Source: Triticum aestivum
Lineage: Eukaryota; Streptophyta; Magnoliopsida; Poales; Poaceae
Direction: 5' to 3'
DNA length: 64,000 nucleotides
Assembly: GCF_018294505.1 (NCBI RefSeq)
Contig: NC_057811.1
Location: 402,817,669 to 402,881,668 of the forward strand
Both the position numbers and the translations under genes were made by a program. The notes beneath the pieces were generated by a model, which was given only the letters and a program-made list of their open reading frames with translations, searched no databases and was not told the origin of the DNA. This document shows positions 44,293 through 55,829 of this stretch, piece by piece (the stretch's first letter is position 1; each line of letters begins with the position of its first letter).

Positions 44293-46935
44293 CTATTTAC
44301 TGTCCAGGTTTGCAGCAATGACTGCAAACCTTTCCGGGTTCTCCGGGTCCAGAGGTATCTTCTTCGTCTCCTTGGCCGGCTGGAAGGAGCCCTGCGCATC
44401 ATAATCCTTGGGGTTGGGAGACAAGGCCGACTGCTTGCCGGCCATGGCCACAACTCGCTCCAGCATCTTCTTCTCTTCTGCCACTACGAGGGACTCGGCC
44501 AGCCGACTGCTGGCTGCGGCGCACTCGATGGACTTCTTGTAGTTGCCGGCTATAGTGATGATCCCCTTCGAGCTCGGCATCTTCATCTTCAGGTAGGCGT
44601 AGTGGGGCACATCCATGAACTTGGCCAGAGCAGGTCGGCCAAGCAAGGCGTGGTAAGGGCTCTCCAGATCTACTACCTCGAACCAGATTGCTTCTCGGCG
44701 AAAGTGATCCTTGTCTCCGAAGAGAACATCCATCTTGATCTTGCCGATCGGGGAACAGGACAGGCCGGGTACGATGCCATGGAACACGGTCCGGGTTGGC
44801 ATGAGCTGCTTTGCCTTGAGGTTCAGCTTCTCCATGGTATCGCGATACAGTATATTGATACTGCTTCCGCCATCAATCAGAACGCGGGAGAACCGGGCAG
44901 CTCGCCTCTCTGTTGCGAGGGTGACATCCAATACTAATGCGTAGGAGCCAGGGGACGGCCTCACCTCTAGGTGGTCGGCCCGGCTCCAGTTGATAGGCTT
45001 CTCGGACCAATGCATAAACTCGGGATTGCTGGAGGCGACTGCGTTGACCTCTTGGCGCTGTCGGCGCCGGCTGCACTTGTCTTCAACCTGGCTCGTGAAG
45101 ACGACATAGGCGGCATGCTCTTTAGGGAACTCATCCTGAATGGCTCCGACTGCTGGGCGAGCAGCCGGCTGCTGGGGGGCTGGAGGCGGCGGGCCGGGAG
45201 GCAGAGGCGGCACCAGCCCCTCGCCCTTGGAGATCCATGTGAGCCAGTGGCACTTTCGAGTCGTGTGGTTGGACGGCTTCGCGCTGCTGTGGAACTTGCA
45301 GGGGGCATCGAGAGTCTGCTCGTAGGAGAAGGCCGGCTGCCAAGCCGGCCTGCCGCCCTTCTTCTTGGGAGCGGGCCATTCTTCGGGCTGCTCATCTTCG
45401 ACTGTGGCCACCTGCCGACTGGTGGAAGGCGGCATAGGGGCCTTGCGCTTGTGGTCGTTCTGGTAGGGGCGCCGATTGGGGTCGCCAGCCGGCCTCTTGG
45501 GAGCCGGAGCGAGCACCTTCCCAGAGGCGTCCACTCGGAGCTCGGTCTTCATCGAGAAGTCAGCCGTGGCGTACTTGTCCACGATGATCAGCAGCTCGTC
45601 GAGGGTAGCCGGTTCGTCGCAGAGGAGTCGGTGCTTGAGGAAGGTGCCCTCTCGGCACCCGGCGGTGAAGTATTCGATGGCCTGAACCTCGTGCACCCCT
45701 TCGCAGGAGTTGCGGAGCTCGGCCCACCGCGTGAGGTAGTCGCGGGTCGACTCGTTGGGCCCTTGGACGCACAGGGAGAGCTGGCGGGGCTTGGGAGGCC
45801 GCTTGTACGTGCTGGTGAAGTTGCGGACGAAGACTTCCGTGAAGTCCAGCCAGCTGTTGACGCTGTAGGGCTTGAGGCTGTTGAGCCAGGTGCGTGCCGT
45901 GCCTTGCAGCATGAGGGGGACGTATTTCACGGCTACGCGTCGGTTTCCGTTCGCTATGCGGACAGCAGTAGAGTAGTCGATGAGCCAATCTTCCGGCTTC
46001 ATAGAGCCGTTGTACTTGGGCGTGTCCCTGGGGAGCGAGAACCCTTTGGGGAAGGGCTCGTCGCGGATGCGGGGGCCAAAGCATGGCGGGCCGACATCGT
46101 CTTCTTCTTCTAGCGCCAGGGATCGAGCTAGGCGGTCGATCCGGTGGCGGGCGTCGTTCTCGCCGACTCCTTCGCGGTGGCCTAGTCGGCCACCGAGAAT
46201 CGGATGCGTGACAGGCGGCGGGGTGGGATATCTCTCCCCTCGAGGCGGGGGAGGAGGCGGATTTCCTTGGCGCTCCACTGCTCGAGGGCGGCCTTCCGCG
46301 TCGCGCTCGATGGTGATCCGAGTCCGGCTACGGCTAGCAGCCGGCTCCTTGTCTTTCCTTGCACGGGCGCCGCTCGCAGTCGGCGACCAGGATGTCGCGG
46401 CGTGCTCTCGGCGCGGGGGAGGACTCTCAGCGCAATGAGGGCGAGGCGGCATGCTTCCAGGGTCTCGGCGTCGGCGTCGACCGGGTTGGGGACGGATAAG
46501 TCATGCATCGCCGCTTGCAGGGCGTCGTTGGCGTCCTCGCCCGAGTTGGCGACGTGGCTGATGACCAGCACCTCAGTGACAGCGCAGCTGCCGCTGTCAG
46601 CTCGAGGGAGAGGGTCGTCGAAGACTACTACGTCGGAGGGGTAGGCGTCGAGCGATGCCGTGTCGGAGTTGACAAGCATCAGGTCGGTGGAGCTGACCGA
46701 CTCCAAGTCTGCAGCAGGCTCGCTGGAGACGTGAAGTTGGTCGAGGAGGCTGATAAGGCGGCTCTCGGGGTAGTCCGTGCCTGCGTCGGACGCGGGCTCG
46801 TCGGAGATGCGAGCCTCGCCAAGAAGATCGGCGAGGCAGCTCGTTGCGCAGACGTCGTCAACGCCTTGCAGCGCGTCGGGGCAAGCGCCATCGGGTGCAG
46901 CGGGCTGGCTGCGCTCGCGGGGGAGGAAAAGGGTT
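44293..46935 (-). pseudogene. gag: Element 2 gag and protease
   Basis: The open frame 46452-44293 holds the gag domain (RTWLNSLKPYSVNSWLDF, YLTRWAELRNSC), a CKFH-x(6)-H-x4-C knuckle-like motif, a protease with VLIDGGSSINIL, and the conserved segment HALLGRPALAKF. It ends at TAG 44293-44295. The N-terminal gag part (about 46935-46445, TASLDAYPSDVVV) is in another frame because ~310 bp present in element 1 (27928-28237) are deleted here. Confidence 0.88.
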
Positions 46936-46972
46936 CCCGTCTAGAATTGGTCTCCGGACGACGGTGCACCTG

Positions 46973-46990
46973 GCCTCACGGTGGGCGCCA
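46973..46990 (-). promoter_or_regulatory. Element 2 primer-binding site (tRNA-Lys, one mismatch)
   Basis: The plus strand reads GCCTCACGGTGGGCGCCA. It differs from element 1's site by one base (C to T) and lies two bases inside the 5' LTR. Confidence 0.85.
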
Positions 46991-46992
46991 AA

Positions 46993-48164
46993 TGTCGGGT
47001 GGTAGGTGCGACATATGCCAACGGGTGGCTTATCATTGTGGGAGCCAGTAAGACGTCGCCGGTGCCTGGAAACGGTATGAGGCGAAGACATGCACGCCGG
47101 CGAATCTTACCCAGGTTCGGGGCTCTCCGTGGAGATAACACCCCTAGTCCTGCTCTGCGGGGTCTCCGCATGATCACTAGATCAAGACAAGTAGCTACAA
47201 GTGCTCCTTGAGCTGTCGGGTTAGAGGGAGAAGAAGGGCAAGGCTAGCTCTCCTTTTCTCTCTATGTGGTGCGTGTAATTCTATGAGACCAACCCTTTGC
47301 ATGGGTGTCCCGGGGGGTTTATATAGGCCTACCCCCCAGGGGTACAATGGTAATCCGGCTAGGCGCGGGTCCCAGCCATCAGTGTCTATGCTTGCCGGCT
47401 TCTCCGCCGGTCATTGGGGCCCGCCGACTGGTGGGTCCCGCCGGCTGCCGGCTTCTTGGCCGGCACGCTGGCCCCACCGCATGGGGGCTTTGTCAGCGGC
47501 TGGTTACTGTTGCCTCGCCTCTGATGATGAGGGCTTTGTCGAGGTAAGCATGGCTACAGTGTCGCCGCCTTGGCGAGCTCTCACTGTAGCCTTACCTCGT
47601 CTTGTCTCCTTAATAGGGCGCATGCTTCGAGGGAGGGAGGTAGCCGACTGTTGGGAGCCGGCCACATCCCTGGCCGACTAGAGGAGGCCGGGTCGTCTCC
47701 AGATGTCTCCCTGGCAAAGGGGCCCGCCGCCCGCGGGCCGTCCTGGCACGTGTCGTGGGTGACGTCGGGGCCAACATGGCTACAGTGCCGCGCCGGACGG
47801 GGGGATGGCTGGCCCGTACGGCGCCCTGTGGCCATGCCTGTTCCGGGATTCGGGGGTAGTGGGTTGTACTGCGGCCACGCCCCATCCTATCACCGTTATG
47901 TGGGTACAGTCTTAGTGGGTGCAGTCTTGGCCGGCTTCTGGGAGTCGGCCTTCTTCACGGCCGGCTTCTGGGACTCGGCTATCTCGTATTTTTCATGGGG
48001 GAGGTTTTCTGGGACTGGGTCGCCTTCTGGGAGTCGACCCTGGGGATAGCCGGCCGGAGGAAGGCGGCCCTATGCTTTGTGTGCTTGAAGGCTTGAATGG
48101 CCTGATAATTTTTCAAAGAGCCATGGGGAGTCGGTTAGGCTACCCGTGGCCATTTATTCCGACA
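46993..48164 (-). repeat. Element 2 LTR, 5' copy
   Basis: 1,172 bp with an intact TATATAA box at 47319-47325. By eye it has only a handful of differences from the 3' copy in the first 500 bp, so the insertion is young. Confidence 0.95.
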
Positions 48165-48640
48165 GGTGGAGTAATGCTAGTATGACAGAAAGCACCTACG
48201 CAGATCATAGTAGAGTAGATAAAAGGGGAAAACCCTAAGCATCAAGAGAAAAATCAGGAAAGTGGAACTAGCTGGACCAGTGGGTGGCGCACATGCTTTT
48301 CGAAACGAATATAGGAACATTAGGTGACCAATTAAACGTTTTCTGTTTTAGTGATATGAGCATCATATCAGATTCATATTTCAACACGTAAGCTTTGGGT
48401 TGAGGTCTTGAGGAGCAGTCCTAGCACGACACGAAGCACCTATGATGATGGTAGTGAATATAAAGGGGGGAAACCATAAGCTTTACGAGTATGGTGCCCG
48501 TGCCATGGCGGATCTGAAGGTGCAAACCAGACAAAGCTACTTCGCAACCAATGTTTTCTTTCAACTAGCCACTACGATTTGGTACGGACAAGAAAAGTAC
48601 AGTAAACAAATTACGATCTATTTTCCGGGTGAGATCAATA
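48165..48640. repeat. TSD GGTGG, then diverged tandem units, copy 2 (right part) and copy 3
   Basis: GGTGG (48165-48169) is the right target duplication. Copy 2 of the ~350-bp unit then resumes to about 48290. Copy 3 (to about 48640) has TTTTCGAAACGAATATAGGA, GACCAATTAAACG, ATGGCGGATCTGAAGGTGC and ATTTGGTACGGACAAG, matching copy 1 at 34185-34550. Confidence 0.7.
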
Positions 48641-48644
48641 ACTT

Positions 48645-49050
48645 AAGCAAATATGGAAGAGTACCACCTCTCTTGCGACGCCGTGTAGGCCTATGTTGAT
48701 ACGTTGAGGGTGTTGCGGGTGCGATGGCTGTCGGCGGTGGGGAAGAAGACTTTAGACGGCAGACGGCCGAGTTGGGGGATATATCCTGTTGCCGTGGACG
48801 AGGCGGTCGTAGGAGCAGCAACGGCAAGGTGGACGATGGCGCCGATGAAGCGAGAGGAGGCGATGAAAGGATCCTGGTCCAGCGTCGTGGATGAGAGACG
48901 TCCATCTCTTCCAGTGGACGACGGGGTAGGGGTAGCGGCTCCGACAAGGTGGAGGATGGGGTGGCGGACGGAGGAGGCTGGCCGCAGTGCGGAGGTTGTC
49001 GTGCCGCCCATGGTGTATGAATGGGGAAATGGAGGGGGATCTCAAACTTT
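48645..49050 (-). other. GC-rich block, possible 5' exon
   Basis: Composed of GGTGGACGA and GCGGCTCCG-like words. Minus-strand frames are open for ~100 codons but overlap in several phases and lack a domain. Composition and orientation resemble 51930-52540. It may be a second 5' end of the CACTA-borne gene. Confidence 0.25.
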
Positions 49051-49139
49051 GGGACGCGCTTCTCTGAAATGGGGGAAAGTTACAAACTTATCCCCCGTTT
49101 AAAATTTCGGACATCGCATCGGTTGGGGATAGGACGGTA

Positions 49140-49480
49140 ATCTCGCATCTCCCAAATATTTGCCGGTAACTATTTCGGGCGAGGAGAGGGTGTTTTGCCG
49201 CCCACGGTTGGCGCCCACGGTGTATGAACGGGGCTGACAGGTAGGGCGGTTGTGTCACGTCTGATGGAAGTTACACTTCTACCCCTATTTAAAATATTAT
49301 CCTACATCGATTTCGGACGAGGAGAGTTTGTTTTGCCGCCCACCGCGTATGAATGGGGAAATGGAGGAAGAGACACATGTCTTTCGGACGAGCTTGAATC
49401 AAATGTGTTTTGCCGCCCACGTTTGGCGCCCATCGTGTCTGAATGGGCTCAGAGGCCGTCGTGTCACGTCTGATTGAAGT
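49140..49480. repeat. Duplicated ~240-bp unit
   Basis: The words GTGTTTTGCCGCCCACG, TTGGCGCCCA, CGTGTC/GGTGTA, GTGTCACGTCTGAT and GAAGTTAC...CTACCCCTAT occur in the same order from about 49190 and again from about 49405. Not coding. Confidence 0.6.
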
Positions 49481-50060
49481 TACTAGTCTACCCCTATCGA
49501 CAACAGTGTAAATCCGGTCGATAAGGATGTCAAGTGTCAGGGGTAGACAGTAATTTCCATCTCGCAAACACTTGCTTCGGGCAGCCCACAAATTATAGTG
49601 GGTGTTTAGCCGCTTCGTTCAAAACTTGGGAGAATTAGCATTCACGTTTGCCCTGGGACCTGGCAAACTAAATTCAAATCCAATTTGTATTCGATTACGA
49701 ATATCCACAGATAATTATACGTTTTGTTATTTATTTCTTCAAAACCACAACAAAGATTTATTCCACCTTTATATGTGATTATGATTTAGAAATGTCGTGA
49801 TCTTTGAATTCAGTAGGTTGGATACACTCTGAGTCAAACAGTTATTTCATCCAATACAATATGCTCACACGAAAAATAGTTCACCTTATGTCAATCATAC
49901 AAGTACTGAGGATTACCTCGCCTAAAAAATTCGGATCATTACAACACATGGACAACATAGGGGGTCTTGCAACATAATCCATTCAGAGACATGACACAAC
50001 ATGCAAGTACAATAATCTAATGACAATTTCAACTGGTATCTAAAGAAGAACCGGGATTAC
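49481..50060. other. No recognisable feature
   Basis: AT-rich single-copy-looking DNA. I see no ORF, repeat or terminus of interest. Confidence 0.3.
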
Positions 50061-51928
50061 CTTGGGCTTCAGATAGCAGAAACAGCAGGACCTCCTCCGT
50101 CTTCAAATGCAACATTCTTACTTCCTCCCATTCTTGAGTTGCTTGCATAATGCGTGCCGCTAATTCCGTAATTTCCAGCCTCAAGATAAAGATTACCTCA
50201 TTCATGGCAGCCACACCATCTCTTTCTGCCTCTAGTAGAGCCTCAAGCACTATTATATCTGTGCTTAGACTGCTCTCCGGCGGTGTTGCCTCTGAACTGC
50301 TACCATCTGGTAACATGGATGGCGCACTGCTTCCACAAATAGATTCTGGGGTTGTACATTGTGTCCTAGTGTGAACGGCATCCTGAAAGGTTTCCGCTGG
50401 ACATCAGTAAGAGATAGTTATCGTATGATCCAGGCAGTAAGCTTACATGGTAAACGACGGACGAATTATTGCCGAGCATGGCAAACTATATTTAAATGGT
50501 TCGAAGCAGCATCAGCCGAAAATAAATTAAAATGGTAAGATGAAACTAGGGATGTAAGTGGCAAATAAACGACATCCGCCAGTCCCATCTAGTTAGTTTT
50601 TGCTACCTCCCTAGTTTATTTTCCTCAAAAAACAAAAACTCTTTTGAACTATCATACCACTAGTGGACTTTAATCGGGATTAAACGGGACCCAGTTGACA
50701 TCCCTAGTTGAAAGGGAGTGTACAACCGCTATATTTAAGTTGCCAAGGCATCTAAGCAGTTGAAATAATCTGAGAAAGCACTTAACAGTGTGGCCTCATA
50801 TAAACTACGAAGACAGTCTTGTGATGAAGTTTAGAGGAAAAGTGAAGGACTCAAATGAAATAGGCATGCATTTCTTTACGATAGTACAGCAGGCACTGCT
50901 GACATATTGGCCAACTCAGGTATAGCGTAACAACAAATAAGCATTCGAATCAAGCAATACAGCAAAGCAGACAACTGAACTATTTGTAATTCGGTAGGAT
51001 TACATGTTGAGGGCACAAGCCAAGAAAGCAGCCCACTCGCATTACATTTCACATGTACTAAAACACACTGGCTTACCATATGTTGATGTGAAGCCTAGCT
51101 GCTGTTGCAATGTTCTTTGAAGATATCGTCAGCATCCCGTGGTTGCAAATCTAGTTGTTGTAGTTTATTCTGCACCATCTATTTAGGTAAAATTAATTTT
51201 AATCACATGCACTGGTCTGAATTGATCATCAATGGTTCATCTAAACTAATGAAAGAAGGGTGTGTGCATACACGACAATATATCTGCTTCCCTCTATTTT
51301 TATGCTTGTTCGAGATGCCAGCCCCAAAAGAACAAATATTTTGCTTGATGGGGTTGGCAGCTCCATAATTAATAGAAGCATCAAATTAGTCATGCAACTT
51401 GGGAAGATCAAGAACACACAAACAAGTAATGAACAGAGGCTCGGAGCAGTGATGTAATAGCTAGCATAAGAAAATGTAGGGTAAAACGAACAAAAAGCAG
51501 CGGAACCACATGCTAGTTTGCTAATGTGTAATTAAGCATAGAGAACATTAAGCAGTCTGATGGAACCAACAGGTGGCATCAGAACAAAACTAAAGCATAT
51601 TAACTATATGTGCACTGGTATGTAATTCAGCACATGTAACATGTTCACTGCCAGAAGTATGGCCCTACAGGTGCAAGCAGAATAACGCGTCTCATGAAAA
51701 ACTGAATGATGCCCTGAAGGAATTCAAAGGTGCGGTGCTTATGCTAGGAAAGTGAACGTAGGCGCCGGCCGTTGGATAATAGTACCTGATTCTCGGCGGC
51801 GTATGGGTATCGTTGTCATACTTGATAGCTAAGGATCGTCGATGGTGCTCATGTTGCGGTTGAGTTTGGGTCGGCTGTCGCCGTCGCTGAAGCTGCTCTG
51901 GTGCTACGGTTGCGACGCCTGTCGACAT
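50061..51928 (-). pseudogene. Upstream exons of the CACTA-borne unknown gene
   Basis: Exon 51928-51786 starts MSTGVATVAPEQLQRRRQP with donor CAG|GTACTA. Exon 50382-50061 (acceptor TTTCAG|GATGCC, donor AAG|GTAATC) encodes ESSLSTDIIVLEALLEAE and a helical ELAARIMQATQEWEEVRML segment, likely a coiled coil. I recognise it as a protein common in Triticeae transposon sequence but know no function. The next exon in order is probably at 33732, about 16 kb away, mostly because element 2 sits in the intron. Confidence 0.45.
50383..51785. other. Probable introns, no feature
   Basis: AT-rich, between two exons of the proposed gene. Small ORFs here have no similarity I recognise. Further small exons may be hidden. 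Confidence 0.3.
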
Positions 51929-52560
51929 ACAAGAAAGCTCATCTGTGGTAAGTGAACAGTTGCACGATAAAGAGAAAATCCGAAGGAGTACAAATTGAAA
52001 TAACCTGATGAGGCTGCGGCGTCGGTAAAGCAGGGCCGGTGGAGTTGAATATGGCGTCCGTGGAGCGGGTCCGGTGCAGTGGACGAAGGCTTCGGCGGGC
52101 GAGTTGTACAGTGCTTTCAGTGAGGCGGATCTGTTGCGGCGGACGAGGGCTTGTATGAAGGGCCAGCGAAGGGGCGGACGAGGGAGTCAGTGAAGGGCCT
52201 ACGCTGTGGTGGACGAGGGCGTAGGTTAAGCAGATCCAGTGCGGTGGACCATGATGGCGGTCAAGGAGATCTGGAGCGGTGGACAAGCCAGTCGCTGAAG
52301 CGGCTCCGGTGAAGTGGTGAGTTGGCAGTTGGGGGTTCCAAGGTGCGGAAGGTAGATCCGGCGGGGTGTGTGGTCCACCGTTGCGGCGGAGGACTAGATT
52401 CGGCGACTTGCCGTGGTTGGGGGGTCGGGGAGGGGAAGGGGAGGGGCTCTGGGGAAGAATGTTGGGGGCAAAGAGGGGAAAACAATGGAGTTACCAAAGC
52501 AGCCCTTTTCCGTTCATGTGGCAGGGGTAAAACAGGAATATCGCAGGGCTAAACTTTCGG
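51929..52560 (-). other. GC-rich 5' region with degenerate GGTGGACGAGGGC repeats
   Basis: Degenerate units around GCGGTGGACGAGGGC recur at about 40-60 bp between 52070 and 52320. It lies just upstream of the MSTGV exon, so it may be the leader of that gene. Open frames appear on both strands and are not convincing. Confidence 0.3.
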
Positions 52561-53165
52561 CCGCGTGATATTTCGATGTGAGCGGGAAGTTTGAAAGCTT
52601 TTGGCGCCTAAAATTATAAGTATTCTGCTCTCGTACGGCCGACTATGATATCATGGCCGACAATTTGTTTGTTTTGCACGCAAAAAAAATGTGCAAGTTT
52701 TGAAAATCAATGTCTCCAACTCGAAACTTAGATTATCCATTCAATTCAAATATGGATCATTGAGCTACTACAAGCAAATACCATCATACGGTCCAATTCA
52801 AATGAAATTCCAAATGTGTTTATCCTAAATATGATGACAAAAGCAAAAATGTGTATGAATAAAGTGGATGATTATAAAGTTTGAACATGCCCGTATGTGT
52901 ATATCTCTAGGTTTGATATATGAATTTGAAATCACGAAATCCCGGCTTAAAAAATGTACCTTCGTTTAAATGAATTACAAAAGCTAATGATGGAGTCGAA
53001 TTCCAAAATTCCAATCTTAGGTTTGTAATTCTAGTACATCAAGGTATATCACGCATGTTCAAAAGTATCGTTATCTCATAGTACAAACTGTGAAACAAAT
53101 TGATCAACCATGAGTGCACAATATCTCAATTACGCTAAAGTCCCTCAAATATAGACACCTCACTC
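52561..53165. other. AT-rich intergenic DNA
   Basis: No ORF, TIR or repeat recognised. AATTCAAAT-type words are frequent. Confidence 0.3.
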
Positions 53166-53817
53166 TTTATCTGAAGTCAACCCCCCCCCCCCACCACCAC
53201 CACACACACACACACACATAGAGAAGTCGTTCTCTCCCCCAAACACCAACACACGAGCACATTAACACCCCTCTCTCTTGTAAAGTCCGGACCCCAACAT
53301 AGGTCTCTATCACTTTGTCTCTCGGAGTCTCGGGCATGCACACATCTCTTCCCTCACTCTCTAGGTCTCCCGCTATCTCTCTTACCCAAGCACACGCACT
53401 ATGTAGAGTGTATATTTCCCATACACACAAAACGTCGCCCCAAACGTCTATCTCCCTAGTTATGTGGTTCTCGCGCACTCACCTCACACACCACCCCCAC
53501 TGCAAACAAGCACACTTTGTCTCCTTGTACACCACTCTCCTCTTTCTATCTCTCCCACATGCGGACTCGCCCCAGCTCCTTACCTGTATACATATATGTC
53601 GTGACTCTTTGCATAGCTCCCTAATGTATAATCGTTCTCGATTTCGCACATTGTTCTCTACACCATCTATTCTAGATCTCTCATGAAGTCCCTATCACAC
53701 ACACGATGACTCGCTTCCCTTGCGTCTCCGTTCATAGGCCAATTTCGGACAAGATCAACATTGTCTCCCTATCTATACGCCATTTATGGACACAAACGAC
53801 CCCTCTCGCCCCCTCTC

Positions 53818-53870
<53 letters not shown>

Positions 53871-54345
53871 CACTAGCTCTCTCTTTATCTCGCTCTCACA
53901 CCCCTCTCCCACACACACACTCGATGTCTCTTCCAAATAGTCTGCTCCCCCCGCCCGCACCCGTGATATCTCGCTACTACACATGTCACACCATTCCCCC
54001 TTCCCTTATACTAGGTTTACATCATCAGTGGTCTCTCTACTCCACATACACTCTCTCCCTCTCACACACAAACGCGTGCACAAACACACACAGACACGCA
54101 CAAACACCCATTTATGTGGTTCCTCATCTCTCCTCATGTCCACATGTGTATCTCACACACTCACTCTCTAATTATGTATATGTGTCTGCACGTTACACAA
54201 CACAAAGCCCCATGTACATGTCTCTCTCTATCCTCCACACACATAGACACAAAGAATCTGTTATCATTGCCTCAGTCTCTAACATATCACACACGCACAC
54301 TGTCTCTCTCTCTCTCTCTCGCAAACACGCTCAACAAGGGTTTCC
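53166..54345. repeat. Pyrimidine-rich microsatellite region
   Basis: Contains (C)13 and (CA)n at 53182-53215, (CT)25-type at 53817-53868, further CTCTCT and ACACAC tracts, and CT/CA-rich words throughout the plus strand. Peptides predicted here are Ser/Leu/His-Thr runs from the tracts and are not genes. Confidence 0.85.
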
Positions 54346-54644
54346 CCGTGAATAACTTACCGTCTATTCATCAACAGTCGTGGCAGTACGGCGAACACGA
54401 GACGTGAAAAAGAATAAATCTACACGTGCTTAGACCACCTAGTATGACTACTAGGACTAGAGCAAGCCAAAAAGCGCGCCGCCGTCACCCCCTCCTTGTC
54501 GGCGACGGGAAAATCTTTGTTTTACACAGTCGAGAAGTCATTGTGCTAAGGCCCCACATGCCGAGGCATTGAATAGAATGTAGATGCTAGTTTACGGAAG
54601 CAAGTATTGATAATACGTTTGTATCTCCATACTTATATTTCTTC

Positions 54645-55033
54645 TCTTATAAAAAACCGAGTTGGTGATGATGGTACATGTGCCATCTTGCAATATAGAC
54701 CGTCCGATCTATATCTGACGGATGGAAATTAAACTAAAAGATACCCGCACCCCTCTCCACATTTGCAGACAAGGCCTTCCCTCGTTCATCCTTATCTCCA
54801 ACAAACCTCATTGTTGAGCAATTAAGAAAGGAAGCCTCTGTCGTCAATCCCCATGCCTCCGCTCAGTCCGACCACTAACCACCACCACACCCCACTCCTC
54901 TTCACCTTATCTCATATTTCTCGAGATATCATTAGTTTTTACACATGGGATTACTCCCGCAAGGGTCAATCACAACAAGTGTTTTATAAAAAAATGCATC
55001 TTGATGTTCCGTGCAATGCACGGATCTTGCTAG
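54645..55033 (+). mobile_element. Small non-autonomous Helitron 1
   Basis: The 3' end has the hairpin CCGTGCAATGCACGG (55009-55023, 7-bp stem) followed after six bases by CTAG at 55030-55033 and then T, as Helitrons end. The 5' end begins about TCTTATAAAAAACCGAGTTGG. It has no Rep/helicase coding capacity at ~390 bp. Its internal GACCGTCCGATCTATATCTG block is shared with Helitron 2. The base before the start is C, not the expected A, so the 5' border may be off by a few bases. Confidence 0.7.
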
Positions 55034-55036
55034 TAC

Positions 55037-55369
55037 TCCTACACAAGACTAAGTTGGTGATGCTAGTGTCTCTGCCATCCGTCGTTTCTGACCATTAGAT
55101 CTACATCTAACGATTGTGAGGTAAGTTGTTGCCTTTTCTCACCAACATCCCACTTGTCTACCAATTTGCAGAAAAACCCATAATTAGTATCTTAAAACCA
55201 ACCACATCTCTCCCTGACCTCACCAAAACAGCCCAAGGAATATATTCTAATTGAAACATAATATATCTCTAGTGACATATGTATATCAAAATTAGAGTGT
55301 TTTGTACCAAGTTTGTGAATAAGTATTATTCTCATTATGATTCGTTGCAACGGACATGAACATTGCTAG
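55037..55369 (+). mobile_element. Small non-autonomous Helitron 2
   Basis: The 5' end TCCTACACAAGACTAAGTTGG aligns to Helitron 1's start. The 3' end has palindrome CGTTGCAACG (55343-55352) and terminal CTAG (55366-55369) plus T. The inner block ACCATTAGATCTACATCTAA parallels Helitron 1. Same family, directly abutting. Confidence 0.65.
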
Positions 55370-55592
55370 TATTTCCAACCATGCATTTTTTTCCTATTAT
55401 TCCATAGTTTCGAGTTTTCCATCAAGATATTAGTCACTCATGGTTGATATTTACTTTCAATCATGTACACATATGCACTATGTAACTAGCCTTGCTTATT
55501 GGCTTCCAAAGCTTAACTTTCACTCCTACTTACAATATGTAGAGTATTTAACAAAAAACTACCACTTTCAACCAGCCCTAGGAAGAATCTAT
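55370..55592. other. Intergenic, no feature
   Basis: AT-rich. The short plus-strand ORF is not convincing. Confidence 0.3.
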
Positions 55593-55653
55593 TGTACAAA
55601 AAATAGCAAAAACATACCCAAAATTTCTTAATCCATGACAAAAACTACCTAGT
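55593..55653. repeat. Dispersed 61-bp repeat, copy 1
   Basis: Contains GCAAAAACATACCCAAAATT and TCTTAATCCA, repeated with few changes at 57681-57744, about 2.1 kb away. Probably the conserved edge of an unidentified element. Confidence 0.75.
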
Positions 55654-55829
55654 ACTCCTACCGATTAGGTTCGTTTAAACCCATTTATGACAGGGTTGGC
55701 CCACACGTCCGTGCTGACGAGGCAGCTTAAACCAACGCATTTTGTTTGACCGTTGACACGAGGGACCCACATCTGACCTTCTATCCTGTTATTCCCCCTC
55801 AAATCATTATTTTTCCTGAACATTACTTC

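Larger units (their letters stand above)
34705..48164 (-). mobile_element. Complete gypsy (Tat-lineage-like) element 2, 13,460 bp
   Basis: Same family and same minus-strand orientation as element 1, with LTRs 34705-35876 and 46993-48164 and TSD GGTGG. Its genes are better preserved: a 719-codon gag-protease frame and an 829-codon RT-integrase frame, separated only by the TAG at 44293. A ~310-bp deletion in gag, a 1-nt deletion in integrase and three lesions in the antisense gene mean it is probably defective too. Confidence 0.95.

Noticed and set aside
44971..46113. 380-codon plus-strand ORF opposite element 2 gag
   Set aside because: Complement of the gag frame. The predicted protein is Gly/Arg/Leu-rich with no conserved motif, and its counterpart in element 1 is shorter.
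49590..49605. Opposite CACTA terminus (ATTATAGTG)
   Set aside because: Ends in TAGTG but lacks the TTTTTTTTGTAGTG expected as the complement of the terminus at 30611.
53786..54407. Ser/Leu-rich proteins of up to 189 codons
   Set aside because: Translations of CT and CA microsatellites; no conserved domain or splice context.
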